A stretch of DNA of 64,000 nucleotides from Rufibacter sp. XAAS-G3-1 (GTDB lineage Bacteria > Bacteroidota > Bacteroidia > Cytophagales > Hymenobacteraceae), in contig NZ_JABFAM010000020.1 in assembly GCF_013623775.1 (NCBI RefSeq), positions 32,089-96,088 on the forward strand. The letters are read 5' to 3'. Position 1 is the stretch's first letter; every line of letters begins with the position of its first letter. This document shows, in pieces, positions 49,362 through 58,181 of the stretch. A program made the position numbers and the translations under genes. The notes below the pieces were generated by a model. It ran no database searches and had not been told where the DNA came from. It saw nothing but the letters and a program-made list of their open reading frames with translations.

Positions 49362-50105
49362 ATGACGAGAGAAACGAAATTTATTTCATTTTTTAACCAG
49401 AAGGGAGGGGTGGGGAAATCTACCCTGGAGATTTTGATGGCCAGCTACTGCCACAATGTGCTGGGGTTGAAGGTGGCCATCCTGGATGCGGACTATCCGC
49501 AGCTGAACATCCATAAGCTAAGGGAAGATGAGATCAACATGGTGCGGCGGCATGAGGCCTACCAGGAAGCCTTTGCCGGCCTGGGAAAACCGGTGTACCC
49601 GATCGCGAACACCAACCCGGCCGAATCCGTGAAGGAAATGGATATCTTCCTGGAATTGGAAGCAGGGGAGGAGCCGTACGATATTGTGTTTGTGGATCTG
49701 CCGGGTACCATCAACACGCCCGGCGTGCTCCAAACCATCAGCCAGCTGGACCACATCTTCATCCCCTTGATTGCGGACCAGCTCGTGATCAAAAGCAGCC
49801 TAGAATTCGGCTTGTTGGTGAATGACAACCTGATCGGGAAGCCGAACGTCAACCTGAAATCCCTTCATTTCTTCTGGAACAACGTTGTCAAGTCGGAAAA
49901 GTCTCACCTATACGAGGTGACGAACTCCCTTATCCAGGAAGCGGGCCTGCATTGCCTGGAAACCGTGATCGGCCAAAGCGTGAAATTCAGGAAACCTGAA
50001 TTCAGGTCGACCATCTTCCCGATGCAACCCGCCCTCATCAAAGACACCAACATGGTCCCGTTGATTGAGGAAGTCTTAGCGCAAATCAATGTCTCCCCTA
50101 GATAA
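49362..50105 (+). CDS. parA: ParA-family ATPase (TraA/partition protein)
   Basis: 247 residues. Deviant Walker A KGGVGKS (14-20) with the signature Lys, Walker A' ILDADYPQ, and Walker B IVFVDLPG. The layout is like MinD/ParA ATPases. It should bind ATP and DNA and move plasmid copies or organise transfer. In Bacteroidetes conjugative elements this gene is called traA and is followed by a DUF3408 protein, as here. A 1.1-kb tetranucleotide-phased tract lies directly upstream and may be its DNA-binding or centromere region (inference). Confidence 0.88.
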   Translation: MTRETKFISFFNQKGGVGKSTLEILMASYCHNVLGLKVAILDADYPQLNIHKLREDEINMVRRHEAYQEAFAGLGKPVYPIANTNPAESVKEMDIFLELEAGEEPYDIVFVDLPGTINTPGVLQTISQLDHIFIPLIADQLVIKSSLEFGLLVNDNLIGKPNVNLKSLHFFWNNVVKSEKSHLYEVTNSLIQEAGLHCLETVIGQSVKFRKPEFRSTIFPMQPALIKDTNMVPLIEEVLAQINVSPR

Positions 50106-50118
50106 CATAATAACCAAG

Positions 50119-50619
50119 ATGGCAAAGAACAGAAAGAGCCCAGCATTTGATGAAAGTCTCCTGATTGGAAGCATAAGCGGTTTGAACAGAAACAAAGAAG
50201 CAGCGCCGCAACCGTCACCGGCTCCCCAGCCGCCAGCGGCCACCGAACCCTTACCGCCGGAGGAGGTAGCCCCGCTGGAAAACAAGGCTACGCCGGAACC
50301 CGAGAAGAGAGAGGCCCCGACCAGCACCCCGGAGCCAACCGAGGGAGAAAGCAAAGGAAAGAAAGAACCCAAACCGGCCGCTACCGCCAAATCCCAGGGA
50401 AAGGGCTGGGAGTACGAGCGTTTCCTGCAAGGCACCCCGGGCCGCAAAGACGCCCGGGCGTACATCTCGGAAGCCCACCACAACAAAATAAGGAGGATCC
50501 TGGCCTTCACGGACAAGAAAATCGGCATCACCGATTACCTGGAGAATGTCCTGGAGGAGCACTTTGAGCGGCACGAAGCCCAGATAAAGGAACTATACGC
50601 AAAGCACCTGGGAAGCTAA
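50119..50619 (+). CDS. DUF3408-family protein
   Basis: 166 residues from ATG 50119 (MAKNRKSPAFDES). The frame starts earlier at 50089 within parA, but this ATG has better family resemblance. Residues 20-100 are a Pro/Glu-rich linker. The C-terminal part (KDARAYISEAHHNKIRRILAFTDKKIGITDYLENVLEEHFERH) is the DUF3408 ribbon-helix-helix-like domain and probably the DNA-binding partner (ParB-like) of parA. Gap of 13 bp from parA. A terminator follows. Confidence 0.82.
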   Translation: MAKNRKSPAFDESLLIGSISGLNRNKEAAPQPSPAPQPPAATEPLPPEEVAPLENKATPEPEKREAPTSTPEPTEGESKGKKEPKPAATAKSQGKGWEYERFLQGTPGRKDARAYISEAHHNKIRRILAFTDKKIGITDYLENVLEEHFERHEAQIKELYAKHLGS

Positions 50620-50643
50620 CCTTTTTTTTAAGCAATGCCAGGC

Positions 50644-50690
50644 AGAGGCTACCACGGGGGAAACCCCGGGTAGCCTCTTTTTTTTACCAA
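50644..50690 (+). terminator. Intrinsic terminator
   Basis: AGAGGCTACC... pairs with ...GGTAGCCTCT across a GC-rich loop and is followed by T8. It ends the parA-DUF3408 operon and separates it from the tra operon. Confidence 0.85.
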
Positions 50691-50933
50691 TTGTAAACCG
50701 GGGAACAAATTTAAAAAATGTTATAAATATTTACCCCATAAATATTTATTACCGTATAGCTTCTAAAGTATTCATATTATAAATATATTAGCGACACTTA
50801 CCGAAAGCCATCATCCTTAACCTGAAACCTGATTATCCGCGGCAGACAGCAACTATTCCAAGTACTTCATGGCGTAAGAACCGGCCGGAAGTGAGTTCGT
50901 TATCCCGGCCCTACAGGCCAAAATGTTACGATT
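50691..50933. promoter_or_regulatory. AT-rich promoter region of the tra operon
   Basis: About 240 bp with runs such as TTATAAATATTTA and a second ATAAATATTTATTA. No ORF. The tra promoter is expected here, but an exact -7/-33 pair could not be set. Confidence 0.4.
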
Positions 50934-51734
50934 ATGTTTGAAGGCATTACCTGGGGACAATTCTGCTTTTTCGTGTTAGGCGCGGTCACCGTCTACTATC
51001 TCGGGGTAGGGGCGGTGTATTACCGGGCAGAGGTGCTGGCAATGCTCGGGAAGAAGCGGAAACCCAGCGGCCTGGTTCCCGCCCCCGCCAATGCCCCGGT
51101 ACCGGCTTTCTCGGCGCTGGGCAGTACGCCCGATTATGGCAACAGTCTGTCCAACGTTTCTGCGCCGGGCACCTTTGAGGACACGAAGGCAGGGAATGCC
51201 TTTGAAGCGGAAGAGTTTGAAGGGCAGGATCAGGAAGAAGAATACCAAGAAGAGGAATACCTGGAGGAGGAATACCTGGAGGAGGAATACCTGGAGGATG
51301 AATATCAGGAAGAAGAATACCGAGAGGAAGAGTACCCGGTAGGGGAGGGGCTTCTGGAGGAAGAAGAGCTGCTTTTCGGGGAGGAGGTAGACCTGGAAAA
51401 ACAATTTATCTCTTTCGAGGCGGCAGATTCCCCGGAAGTGGAAACGGGTGGGATTTCCGTGCAGGAGCTTAGCCGGACCGTAGAGCTTCTCCAGCAGGAG
51501 GATATTTCCGGCAGCGAAAAAGGGGAGCTGTCCAAAAACCTGGAATTGATCGAGGATACACTGCTACTCCAATCCCTGCTTTCCGGCAATGCCCGGGCCC
51601 GGGAAAAGCTGGATTCCCTGATCGGGGATAGGTGGCACGAAGCAGCCGAAGAGGAGACGGTGAAAGGGGAACAGGTGATCAAGGATTCCTTTGCCGATGT
51701 GGACGTGACCAAGCTGATGAATAAGATAGTGTAA
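50934..51734 (+). CDS. Membrane protein with EEEYx repeats, first gene of the tra operon
   Basis: 266 residues. One N-terminal membrane helix (about 8-30, FCFFVLGAVTVYYLGVGAVYY), then a Pro/Ala linker, then seven five-residue repeats EEEYQ/L/R/P with small changes (about residues 101-135), coded by 15-bp DNA repeats at 51234-51338. The C-terminal half is acidic and helical, ending DVTKLMNKIV. No known domain. At this place in related elements lies traC/traD-like DUF4122 or similar proteins. Probable role: inner-membrane part of the transfer machine with a cytoplasmic acidic tail (inference). Confidence 0.65.
   Translation: MFEGITWGQFCFFVLGAVTVYYLGVGAVYYRAEVLAMLGKKRKPSGLVPAPANAPVPAFSALGSTPDYGNSLSNVSAPGTFEDTKAGNAFEAEEFEGQDQEEEYQEEEYLEEEYLEEEYLEDEYQEEEYREEEYPVGEGLLEEEELLFGEEVDLEKQFISFEAADSPEVETGGISVQELSRTVELLQQEDISGSEKGELSKNLELIEDTLLLQSLLSGNARAREKLDSLIGDRWHEAAEEETVKGEQVIKDSFADVDVTKLMNKIV
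51234..51338 (+). repeat. Seven 15-bp coding repeats (EEEYx)
   Basis: Seven units of 15 bp encoding E-E/D-E-Y-x. Units 2-4 are nearly identical in DNA (GAGGAGGAATACCTG), the outer ones diverged. The number of units may vary between related plasmids through slippage. Confidence 0.8.
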
Positions 51735-51768
51735 CCCTTCATTTTTTAACCCTCAAATCTCTAGAAAC

Positions 51769-52086
51769 ATGAAACGAGTAGCAACAAGACAGGTAGGATG
51801 GGCCGTGGCCGTGGTCACCCTGGTGGGGATCGCCCCGGAGGTATTTGCCCAGGGGAACGGCGCGGCCGGCATTGAGGCGGCCACGGCGGAGGTGACCAGC
51901 TATTTTGACCCGGCCACGAAACTGATGTATGCGGTAGGGGCGGTGCTGGGCCTGATCGGGGGGGTGAAGGTATACTCCAAATGGAATAGCGGCGATCCCG
52001 ATACCCAGAAAGTGGCGGCGGGATGGTTTGGCAGCTGCATCTTCCTGGTGATCGTCGCGACGGTGCTGCGGTCGTTTTTCCTTTAG
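51769..52086 (+). CDS. traE: TraE, DUF4134 conjugal transfer protein
   Basis: 105 residues: signal-like first helix (GWAVAVVTLVGIAPEVFAQG), then a second pair of membrane segments (KLMYAVGAVLGLIGGVKVY and SCIFLVIVATVLRSFF). This matches the Bacteroidetes TraE/DUF4134 protein, comparable with the VirB2-like pilin subunit of type IV secretion systems. Located just before traF, as in known operons. Confidence 0.85.
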   Translation: MKRVATRQVGWAVAVVTLVGIAPEVFAQGNGAAGIEAATAEVTSYFDPATKLMYAVGAVLGLIGGVKVYSKWNSGDPDTQKVAAGWFGSCIFLVIVATVLRSFFL

Positions 52087-52098
52087 AACCTTCCTTCC

Positions 52099-52422
52099 TT
52101 GGCCAGTTACCACATCAACAAAGGGATTAACAAGCCGGTCGAATTCAAGGGGTTGAAGGCGCAGTACCTGGTGTATTTCGCGGCCGGGCTGCTGGGCATC
52201 TTCCTGGCCTTCACCATCCTCTACATCCTCGGGGTCAACCTCTACGGGTGCACGGCCGTGGCCATTGGGGCGACCAGCCTGTTATTCCATTTTGTCTTCA
52301 AATGGAACCGGGTGTACGGCGAGCATGGGTTTATGAAAAACGCGGCGGCCCGCAGACGGCCGAACTACCTGATCAACCAGGGGAAGTCCTTAAGAGTGTT
52401 ACGGTATAAGAAAAAGCGGTAG
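52099..52422 (+). CDS. traF: TraF, DUF4133 conjugal transfer protein
   Basis: 107 residues starting with TTG at 52099; no ATG is available upstream in frame. MASYHINKGINKPVEFKGLKAQYLVYFAAGLLGIFLAF shows the DUF4133 pattern, with two membrane segments (about 25-45 and 52-72) and a basic C-terminal tail. Related to VirB3. It lies 12 bp after traE and 3 bp before traG, so it is tightly packed. Confidence 0.83.
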   Translation: MASYHINKGINKPVEFKGLKAQYLVYFAAGLLGIFLAFTILYILGVNLYGCTAVAIGATSLLFHFVFKWNRVYGEHGFMKNAAARRRPNYLINQGKSLRVLRYKKKR

Positions 52423-52425
52423 GTT

Positions 52426-54918
52426 ATGGGCATTGTATACAAGTCGGATACCCTCGAATCGAAACTGCCTTTGTACAAGGTGGAGCACGATTGTATCATC
52501 AACAAGTTTGCGGAGATCACGGTGTGCTTCCGGGTGGACCTGAAGGAGATTTTCACCCTGTCCCAACCAGAGTATGAAAGCCTACACCAATCGTGGATCA
52601 AAGCCCTGCGGATCCTTCCCAAATACACCATCGTCCACAAGCAGGATTGGTTTGTGGAGGAAAGGTACCGTCCGGATTTCGGCCAGGAGAATTTAAGCTT
52701 CCTGGATCGGGCCTTTGAGCGCCATTTCAACGAGCGCCCCTACCTGCACCATTACTGCTACCTCTTCCTGACCCTTTCCTACCCGGAGAAAGCCCGGAAA
52801 AACAGCCTATGGGGTTCCCTCGTGCGGGGAAAGCTCATCCCGAAGGAGATAGACTCGCCCCAGGTCCTCACTGCCTTTTTTGACACGGTCAGCCAGTTCC
52901 AGCGCATCCTGACCGATGGTGGGGCGTTGGGCCTGGTCCGCCTGACGGAGACGGAGATCCTGGGCTCGGCGGGAAAAGCGGGGATCATCGAAAAATACCT
53001 GGCCGTGAGCCAAAAGAACCGCCCTATGTTGTCCGACCTTGATTTCTCCCAGGGCCTGCAGATCGGGGCGAACCATTTCAACCTGTTCACCCTCTCCAAC
53101 CTGGATGACCTGCCCGGCGCGGTCAGTACCGAGAAACGGTATGAGCGCCTGAGCACCGATAAGAGCAGCTGCCACCTGGGGTTTGCCTCGCCGGTGGGGT
53201 TGCTGCTGTCCTGCAACCATCTCTATAACCAATACCTCTTCCTCGACGACCACGCCGAGAACCTGCGGGAATTCGAGCGCAAGGCCCGCAACCTGAATTC
53301 CCTGGCGTTGTATAGCCGGGAGAACGCCGTCAACAAAGAGTGGTACGACCAGTATCTGAACGAAGCCCTCAGCTTCAACCAAACCTCGGTCCGGGCGCAC
53401 TTCAACGTGCTGCTGTGGTCGGAGGACCCCGAGCAGCTGAAAGAGTACCGCAACCTGACCTCGGCGGGGATTGCGGCCATGGACTGCAAGCCCCGCCTGA
53501 ACACCAAGGACCTGCCTTCCCTGTACTGGGCGGGAATTCCCGGGAATGCCTCCGATTGCCCCAGTGAGGAAACCTTTTACACGTTCCTGGAGCAAGCCTG
53601 CTGCTTTCTCAACCACGAGACCAACTACCTTTCCTCCAGCAGCCCGATTGGGCTGAAAATGGTGGACCGTATGAGCGGCAAGCCCATTCTGGTGGACATC
53701 TCCGATGAGCCGATGAAAAAAGGCTACACCACGAACCGGAACAAATTCATCCTGGGCCCCTCGGGCTCCGGTAAATCCTTCTTCACCAACCACATGGTGA
53801 AGCAATACTATGAACAGGGGACCCATGTGCTGCTGGTCGATACCGGGAATTCCTATTTAGGGCTGTGCCACCTGATCAACCGACAGACGAAGGGACAGGA
53901 TGGCGTGTACCTGACCTACACCGAGGAAAACCCCATCAGCTTCAACCCTTTCTATACCGAGGACGGGCTGTTCGACATTGAGAAGAAGGAAAGCATCAAA
54001 ACCCTGATCCTGACCCTCTGGAAAAAAGACACCGATATCCCTACCCGGGCCGAGGAGGTCGCCCTGTCCAACGCGGTAAACTACTACCTGGTGGCCCTGC
54101 GGGAAAGAACGGAGATCAAGCCCGGCTTCAACACCTTCTATGAGTTTGTGAACGGTGCCTACCGCAAGATCCTGGAGGAGAAGAAGGTAAGGGAAAAAGA
54201 CTTTGACCTCGACAACTTCATCAATGTCCTGGCCCCCTATTACGAAGGGGGGGAATATGACTACCTGCTCAACTCGGAGAAGGAATTGGACCTTTTAAGC
54301 AAGCGGTTCATCGTCTTTGAGCTGGATAACATCAAAGACCATAAGATCCTGTTCCCGGTGGTGACCCTGATCATCATGGAGACCTTTATCAACAAGATGC
54401 GCCGCCTGAAGGGGGTCCGGAAAATGATCCTGATCGAGGAGGCTTGGAAAGCAATCGCCAAGGAAGGGATGGCCGAATACATCAAATACCTCTTCAAGAC
54501 CGTCCGTAAGTTCTTCGGGGAGGCGGTGGTCGTGACCCAGGAGGTGGACGACATCATCCATTCCCCCATCGTGAAAGACACCATCATCAATAACTCGGAT
54601 TGTAAGATCCTGCTCGACCAGCGCAAGTACCTCAACAAGTTCGACCAGATCCAGAACCTGCTGGGCCTGTCCGAGAAGGAAAAAGAACAGGTGCTGTCCA
54701 TCAACCTGGACAACAATCCCCGACGCCGCTACAAAGAGGTGTGGATCGGGCTGGGAGGGGTCAAGAGCGCCGTGTATGCGACCGAGGTTTCCCCGGAGGA
54801 ATACTTTACCTACACGACCGAGGAAACCGAAAAAGTGAAACTGCTGGAATTGGCGGAGCGGAAAGGGAATATGGAGGCAGCGATAACGGAAATGGCGAAC
54901 CTCGCCCGAGCCAGTTAA
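52426..54918 (+). CDS. traG: TraG, VirB4-type secretion ATPase
   Basis: 830 residues. It powers pilus assembly and substrate transfer at the inner membrane. N-terminal TraG_N domain (residues 1-400). Walker A is GPSGSGKS (444-451). Walker B-type strand is MILIEEAWKA, followed by the YLFKTVRKFFGEAVVVTQE block of VirB4 ATPases. Length is normal for Bacteroidetes TraG. The gene begins three bases after the traF stop. No truncation. Confidence 0.93.
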   Translation: MGIVYKSDTLESKLPLYKVEHDCIINKFAEITVCFRVDLKEIFTLSQPEYESLHQSWIKALRILPKYTIVHKQDWFVEERYRPDFGQENLSFLDRAFERHFNERPYLHHYCYLFLTLSYPEKARKNSLWGSLVRGKLIPKEIDSPQVLTAFFDTVSQFQRILTDGGALGLVRLTETEILGSAGKAGIIEKYLAVSQKNRPMLSDLDFSQGLQIGANHFNLFTLSNLDDLPGAVSTEKRYERLSTDKSSCHLGFASPVGLLLSCNHLYNQYLFLDDHAENLREFERKARNLNSLALYSRENAVNKEWYDQYLNEALSFNQTSVRAHFNVLLWSEDPEQLKEYRNLTSAGIAAMDCKPRLNTKDLPSLYWAGIPGNASDCPSEETFYTFLEQACCFLNHETNYLSSSSPIGLKMVDRMSGKPILVDISDEPMKKGYTTNRNKFILGPSGSGKSFFTNHMVKQYYEQGTHVLLVDTGNSYLGLCHLINRQTKGQDGVYLTYTEENPISFNPFYTEDGLFDIEKKESIKTLILTLWKKDTDIPTRAEEVALSNAVNYYLVALRERTEIKPGFNTFYEFVNGAYRKILEEKKVREKDFDLDNFINVLAPYYEGGEYDYLLNSEKELDLLSKRFIVFELDNIKDHKILFPVVTLIIMETFINKMRRLKGVRKMILIEEAWKAIAKEGMAEYIKYLFKTVRKFFGEAVVVTQEVDDIIHSPIVKDTIINNSDCKILLDQRKYLNKFDQIQNLLGLSEKEKEQVLSINLDNNPRRRYKEVWIGLGGVKSAVYATEVSPEEYFTYTTEETEKVKLLELAERKGNMEAAITEMANLARAS

Positions 54919-54950
54919 GTAACTACCTGTATAACTTAACTTCTGGACCC

Positions 54951-55385
54951 ATGAAAAAGCCCCAATTGCAAAAAGCCAAACAATATGTCGTAGGAATGGC
55001 CCTCTCTCTGCTGGCCGCCTGTTCCTCCCAACCCGAAACAGCGAGTACGACGACAAACCCTACTGCTGATACTAGCTCAGAGCCAAACAAGGAAGGTTCC
55101 TCTGGCCCAAACCAGAAATTACCGATGGCGACTGATGATGCTGATAAATTTATTGGTGAATGGAAATCGGTACAAAGTGAGGGAAGAGATCATACCATAA
55201 TAACACGCAACGGGGAAAACTTCCTGATTCAACAAGGTAAAAAAACGGTACCTGGGGTTTGGGATGAAGAAAACAACATCATTCGGATGAATGTAGGGAT
55301 GCCCATGGACATCATGTACATCGAAAATGAAGATATGATTGTGTTTGGCAGTGGTGGCAAATACCGCCGGGTGTCGGAAAAATGA
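54951..55385 (+). CDS. Lipoprotein in the tra operon
   Basis: 144 residues from ATG 54951. The longer frame to 54741 is a shadow of traG. Lipoprotein signal with lipobox LLAAC (Cys about 21), then a Thr/Ser-rich spacer, then a compact beta domain: IGEWKSVQSEGRDHTIITRNGENFLIQQGKK, VWDEENNIIRMNV, MDIMYIENEDMIVFGSGGKYRRV. The place in the operon between traG and traI is where traH is normally found in other elements, but the sequence is not TraH. It may be a surface-exclusion or assembly lipoprotein (inference). Composition is more AT-rich than that of its neighbours. Confidence 0.7.
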   Translation: MKKPQLQKAKQYVVGMALSLLAACSSQPETASTTTNPTADTSSEPNKEGSSGPNQKLPMATDDADKFIGEWKSVQSEGRDHTIITRNGENFLIQQGKKTVPGVWDEENNIIRMNVGMPMDIMYIENEDMIVFGSGGKYRRVSEK

Positions 55386-55425
55386 CAACGTAATGCATAG
55401 AGGAAAAATTTAGAATGGAAGAAGT

Positions 55426-56040
55426 ATGAAAAAGGTAATTTTCATGGGGGCGTTTTGGGCACTTTTAAATTTCACCGCCTCCGCGCAGTTTGTGGTGGCC
55501 GATCCGACGGCTTTCTCCCAACGGGCTCTGCAACAGATCACGAACATCACGGAACAGATTCAGCAGAAATACGAACTGGTCCGGACCTTCAAGGAAACCT
55601 CCAAGATCTACAACCAGGGAAAGGAGTGGTATGATGGCCTGAAAAGGGTGAGCACGACCGTGGCGGAGTACCAGAAAATCTACGAAACCCTGCAACTCAC
55701 CGCGGAGATCGTGGATCTGTACGGCACGAACATCAGCCGTTTCCGGATGGACAAAAACTTCTCCCCGGCAGAGGTGGCCTACATCACCGATGGGTACGGC
55801 AAACTTTTGGCGGAAAGCTCCCGCCTGGTGGACGACCTGAACCTGGGGGCGAAGGCGAGCAGCCTGAGTTTGACCGACAAGGAACGGCTGGACATGATCA
55901 GCACGACCTTCGAGAAGGTAAGGCAGCACAAGGCGCTGGTCCAGTATTACACCAACAAGAACATCTCCGTCTCCTACCTGCGCGCGAAAAAGAAAAACAA
56001 TACCGAGGGGGTGCTGCGCTTATATGGCTTAGCCCAGTAA
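55426..56040 (+). CDS. traI: TraI, DUF4141 conjugal transfer protein
   Basis: 204 residues. A signal peptide (MKKVIFMGAFWALLNFTASAQF) leads to a periplasmic helical protein (TNITEQIQQKYELVRTFKETSKIYNQGKEWYDGLKRV). Matches DUF4141/TraI of Bacteroidetes, comparable to VirB5, the minor pilus-tip component. 40 bp after the lipoprotein gene and 20 bp before traJ. Confidence 0.85.
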   Translation: MKKVIFMGAFWALLNFTASAQFVVADPTAFSQRALQQITNITEQIQQKYELVRTFKETSKIYNQGKEWYDGLKRVSTTVAEYQKIYETLQLTAEIVDLYGTNISRFRMDKNFSPAEVAYITDGYGKLLAESSRLVDDLNLGAKASSLSLTDKERLDMISTTFEKVRQHKALVQYYTNKNISVSYLRAKKKNNTEGVLRLYGLAQ

Positions 56041-56059
56041 CGAAGAAAAGGATACCGGT

Positions 56060-57100
56060 ATGAACAACGAATGGGTAAGCCTACATGAAATCCTCCGGCA
56101 GCTTTATGAGGAAATGCTGCCCTTGTGCGGCTCCCTGATCGGGGTGGCCCGGGGAATCGCCGGGTTGGGGGCCATCTTCTACATTGCGAACAGGGTGTGG
56201 CGGCACATGGCCAACAACGAGCCGATTGATTTTTACCCTTTGCTTCGGCCCTTCGCCATCGGCTGGTGCATTATGCTTTTCCCGCTGGTCATCGGGGCGT
56301 TGAATGGCATTCTAAATCCGGTGGCCATGGCTACGGGCGCCCTGGTAGACACCCAGAACGTGCAGGTACGGGAATTTCAGGAACAGCTGACCAAACTGGA
56401 GGAAGCAGGCATGAAAAAAGAGGGGAAGGGCTGGATGGTCGATGATGAAGAATTCGAAAAGAAATTAGAGGAATTAAACCCTATTGATGTTGGTGGAATG
56501 GCCGGAATGTATACGGAACGGGCCATGTACCAACTACAAACGAATGTACGAGAATGGTTTAAAGAAATTCTCATTGTGCTGTACGAAGCGGCCAGCCTGG
56601 TACTGGACACCATCCGGACCTTTTTCCTGATCGTCATGGCGATCATCGGCCCGATCTCTTTCGGTTTGGCGGTTTTCGACGGTTTCCACGGCACCCTGAC
56701 CAACTGGATAGCCCGGTACATCAATGTGTTCCTCTGGCTTCCGGTCGCCAATATCTTCGGGGCCATTATCTCCAAGATCAATGTGCTCATGCTGCAGAAA
56801 GATATTGCGGACCTGCAGAGCGGCGGCGATTTCGATGCCACCAACACGGCGTACCTGGTTTTTCTGCTGATCGGGATTTTCGGGTATACCTGCGTGCCGA
56901 CGGTGGCGGGGTGGATCGTGCAATCCTGCGGCGGCGGACGGTTCATGACCAGTATCACCCATGCCTCCTCCAGTGCGGTCGGAATCGCCGGTTCTACCGC
57001 CGGAGCCGGGGCAGGGGCGATTGCCGGACGTGGTGTGACGGCCGCCAAGAATCTAGCGGATGCCCCGAGCCAGGTCATGGCCGGGTACCGAAAACTTTAA
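56060..57100 (+). CDS. traJ: TraJ, VirB6-like inner membrane channel protein
   Basis: 346 residues with several membrane segments: about 25-45, 65-90, 175-205 and 260-300, plus a Gly/Ala-rich C-terminal stretch (AGAGAGAIAGRG). The central loop (LTKLEEAGMKKEGKGWMVDDEEFEKKLEEL) is long and charged. VirB6-like TraJ proteins form the inner-membrane pore. Spacing to traK is 15 bp. Confidence 0.86.
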   Translation: MNNEWVSLHEILRQLYEEMLPLCGSLIGVARGIAGLGAIFYIANRVWRHMANNEPIDFYPLLRPFAIGWCIMLFPLVIGALNGILNPVAMATGALVDTQNVQVREFQEQLTKLEEAGMKKEGKGWMVDDEEFEKKLEELNPIDVGGMAGMYTERAMYQLQTNVREWFKEILIVLYEAASLVLDTIRTFFLIVMAIIGPISFGLAVFDGFHGTLTNWIARYINVFLWLPVANIFGAIISKINVLMLQKDIADLQSGGDFDATNTAYLVFLLIGIFGYTCVPTVAGWIVQSCGGGRFMTSITHASSSAVGIAGSTAGAGAGAIAGRGVTAAKNLADAPSQVMAGYRKL

Positions 57101-57115
57101 GGAAAGGGGAATAAT

Positions 57116-57739
57116 ATGCAATTTAAGAGTCTATCCAACCTGGAGACCAGCTTCAAACAGATGAGGCTGTTCCTGCTAATCTTCATCGGCCTGACCTTTT
57201 GCCTGTCGGTCTATGTCGTGTACATGTCCTTTAGCTTCGCCAAGAAGTCCCGGGAGAAAATATACGTCCTGGACAATGGCAAATCCCTGATGCTGGCCAT
57301 CTCCCAGGATATGAAGCAAAACCGGCCGGTGGAGGCCAGAGACCATGTGAAGCGCTTCCATGAACTCTTTTTCACGTTGGCCCCCGACCAAAAGGCCATC
57401 GAGTACACCATCAACCAGGCCCTGTACCTGTGTGATGAGTCCGCCCAGGAGGCATATGCCAACCTGAAGGAAGCCGGTTACTTCTCCAGCCTGATCGCGG
57501 GGAACGTGAGCCAGGAAATCAGGGTTGACAGCGTCCTCACCAACTTTGAGGAATATCCCTACACGGCCCGCTGCTACGCCACCCAGACCATTATCCGGTC
57601 TACCTCCGAGACCAAGCGCTCCCTGGTCTCCCAATGCCAGTTGCGCGATGTTTCCCGGAGTGACGATAACCCGCACGGGTTTCTGATGGAGAAATGGCGC
57701 GTCTTGGAGAACCGGGATTTACAGGTGACAGCCCGGTAG
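57116..57739 (+). CDS. traK: TraK, conjugal transfer protein (VirB8-like)
   Basis: 207 residues: one N-terminal membrane helix (about 20-40, LFLLIFIGLTFCLSVYVVYMSF) and a periplasmic domain (YVLDNGKSLMLAISQDMKQNRPVEARDHVKRFHELFF). This is the typical Bacteroidetes TraK, likened to VirB8. Ends 2 bp before traL. Confidence 0.88.
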   Translation: MQFKSLSNLETSFKQMRLFLLIFIGLTFCLSVYVVYMSFSFAKKSREKIYVLDNGKSLMLAISQDMKQNRPVEARDHVKRFHELFFTLAPDQKAIEYTINQALYLCDESAQEAYANLKEAGYFSSLIAGNVSQEIRVDSVLTNFEEYPYTARCYATQTIIRSTSETKRSLVSQCQLRDVSRSDDNPHGFLMEKWRVLENRDLQVTAR

Positions 57740-57741
57740 CC

Positions 57742-58008
57742 ATGCAAAGCACCCCTTTGGATTGGGTGAAATCCCGATGGGAGACCCTCCAAGGATCCCT
57801 GGTCGGATACCTGGAGCAAAAGGAAAGGGGCTTGACCCTCCGACGGAAGAAGATTTACTTTTTCCTGTTTGTCTTTTCTTTCGGGGGCTTCTTCCTATAC
57901 AGCTTGGTCTCCGGCTTGGCTGGGTTTGGCAGTACGGAATTCGGGGTAGCCCCCCTCAAACGCCCCCTTGTCAAACACCAGACACCACCGCCGGATTCAA
58001 TTAAGTAA
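57742..58008 (+). CDS. traL: TraL, small conjugal transfer membrane protein
   Basis: 88 residues from ATG 57742 (MQSTPLDWVKSRW). The frame opens earlier inside traK, but this start is family-like. One membrane helix (about 37-60, IYFFLFVFSFGGFFLYSLVSGL). Conserved small protein between traK and traM in the operon. The last 30 residues are Pro-rich. A 173-bp gap follows before traM. Confidence 0.7.
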   Translation: MQSTPLDWVKSRWETLQGSLVGYLEQKERGLTLRRKKIYFFLFVFSFGGFFLYSLVSGLAGFGSTEFGVAPLKRPLVKHQTPPPDSIK

Positions 58009-58181
58009 GATAAGCAAAGAGTCTTTGGCTGGTACCTCCGATGATTCCCTGGGCAATGGATCAGGCGTTGCCTGGACCTAAGCTGACGGAGGGTTTCTAT
58101 GCCTGGCAGAATCCAGGTGACCGCCATTCTATTAGATGCCCAAGGCACGTGATATACATCTTAATTTTAATACCCCAACGT

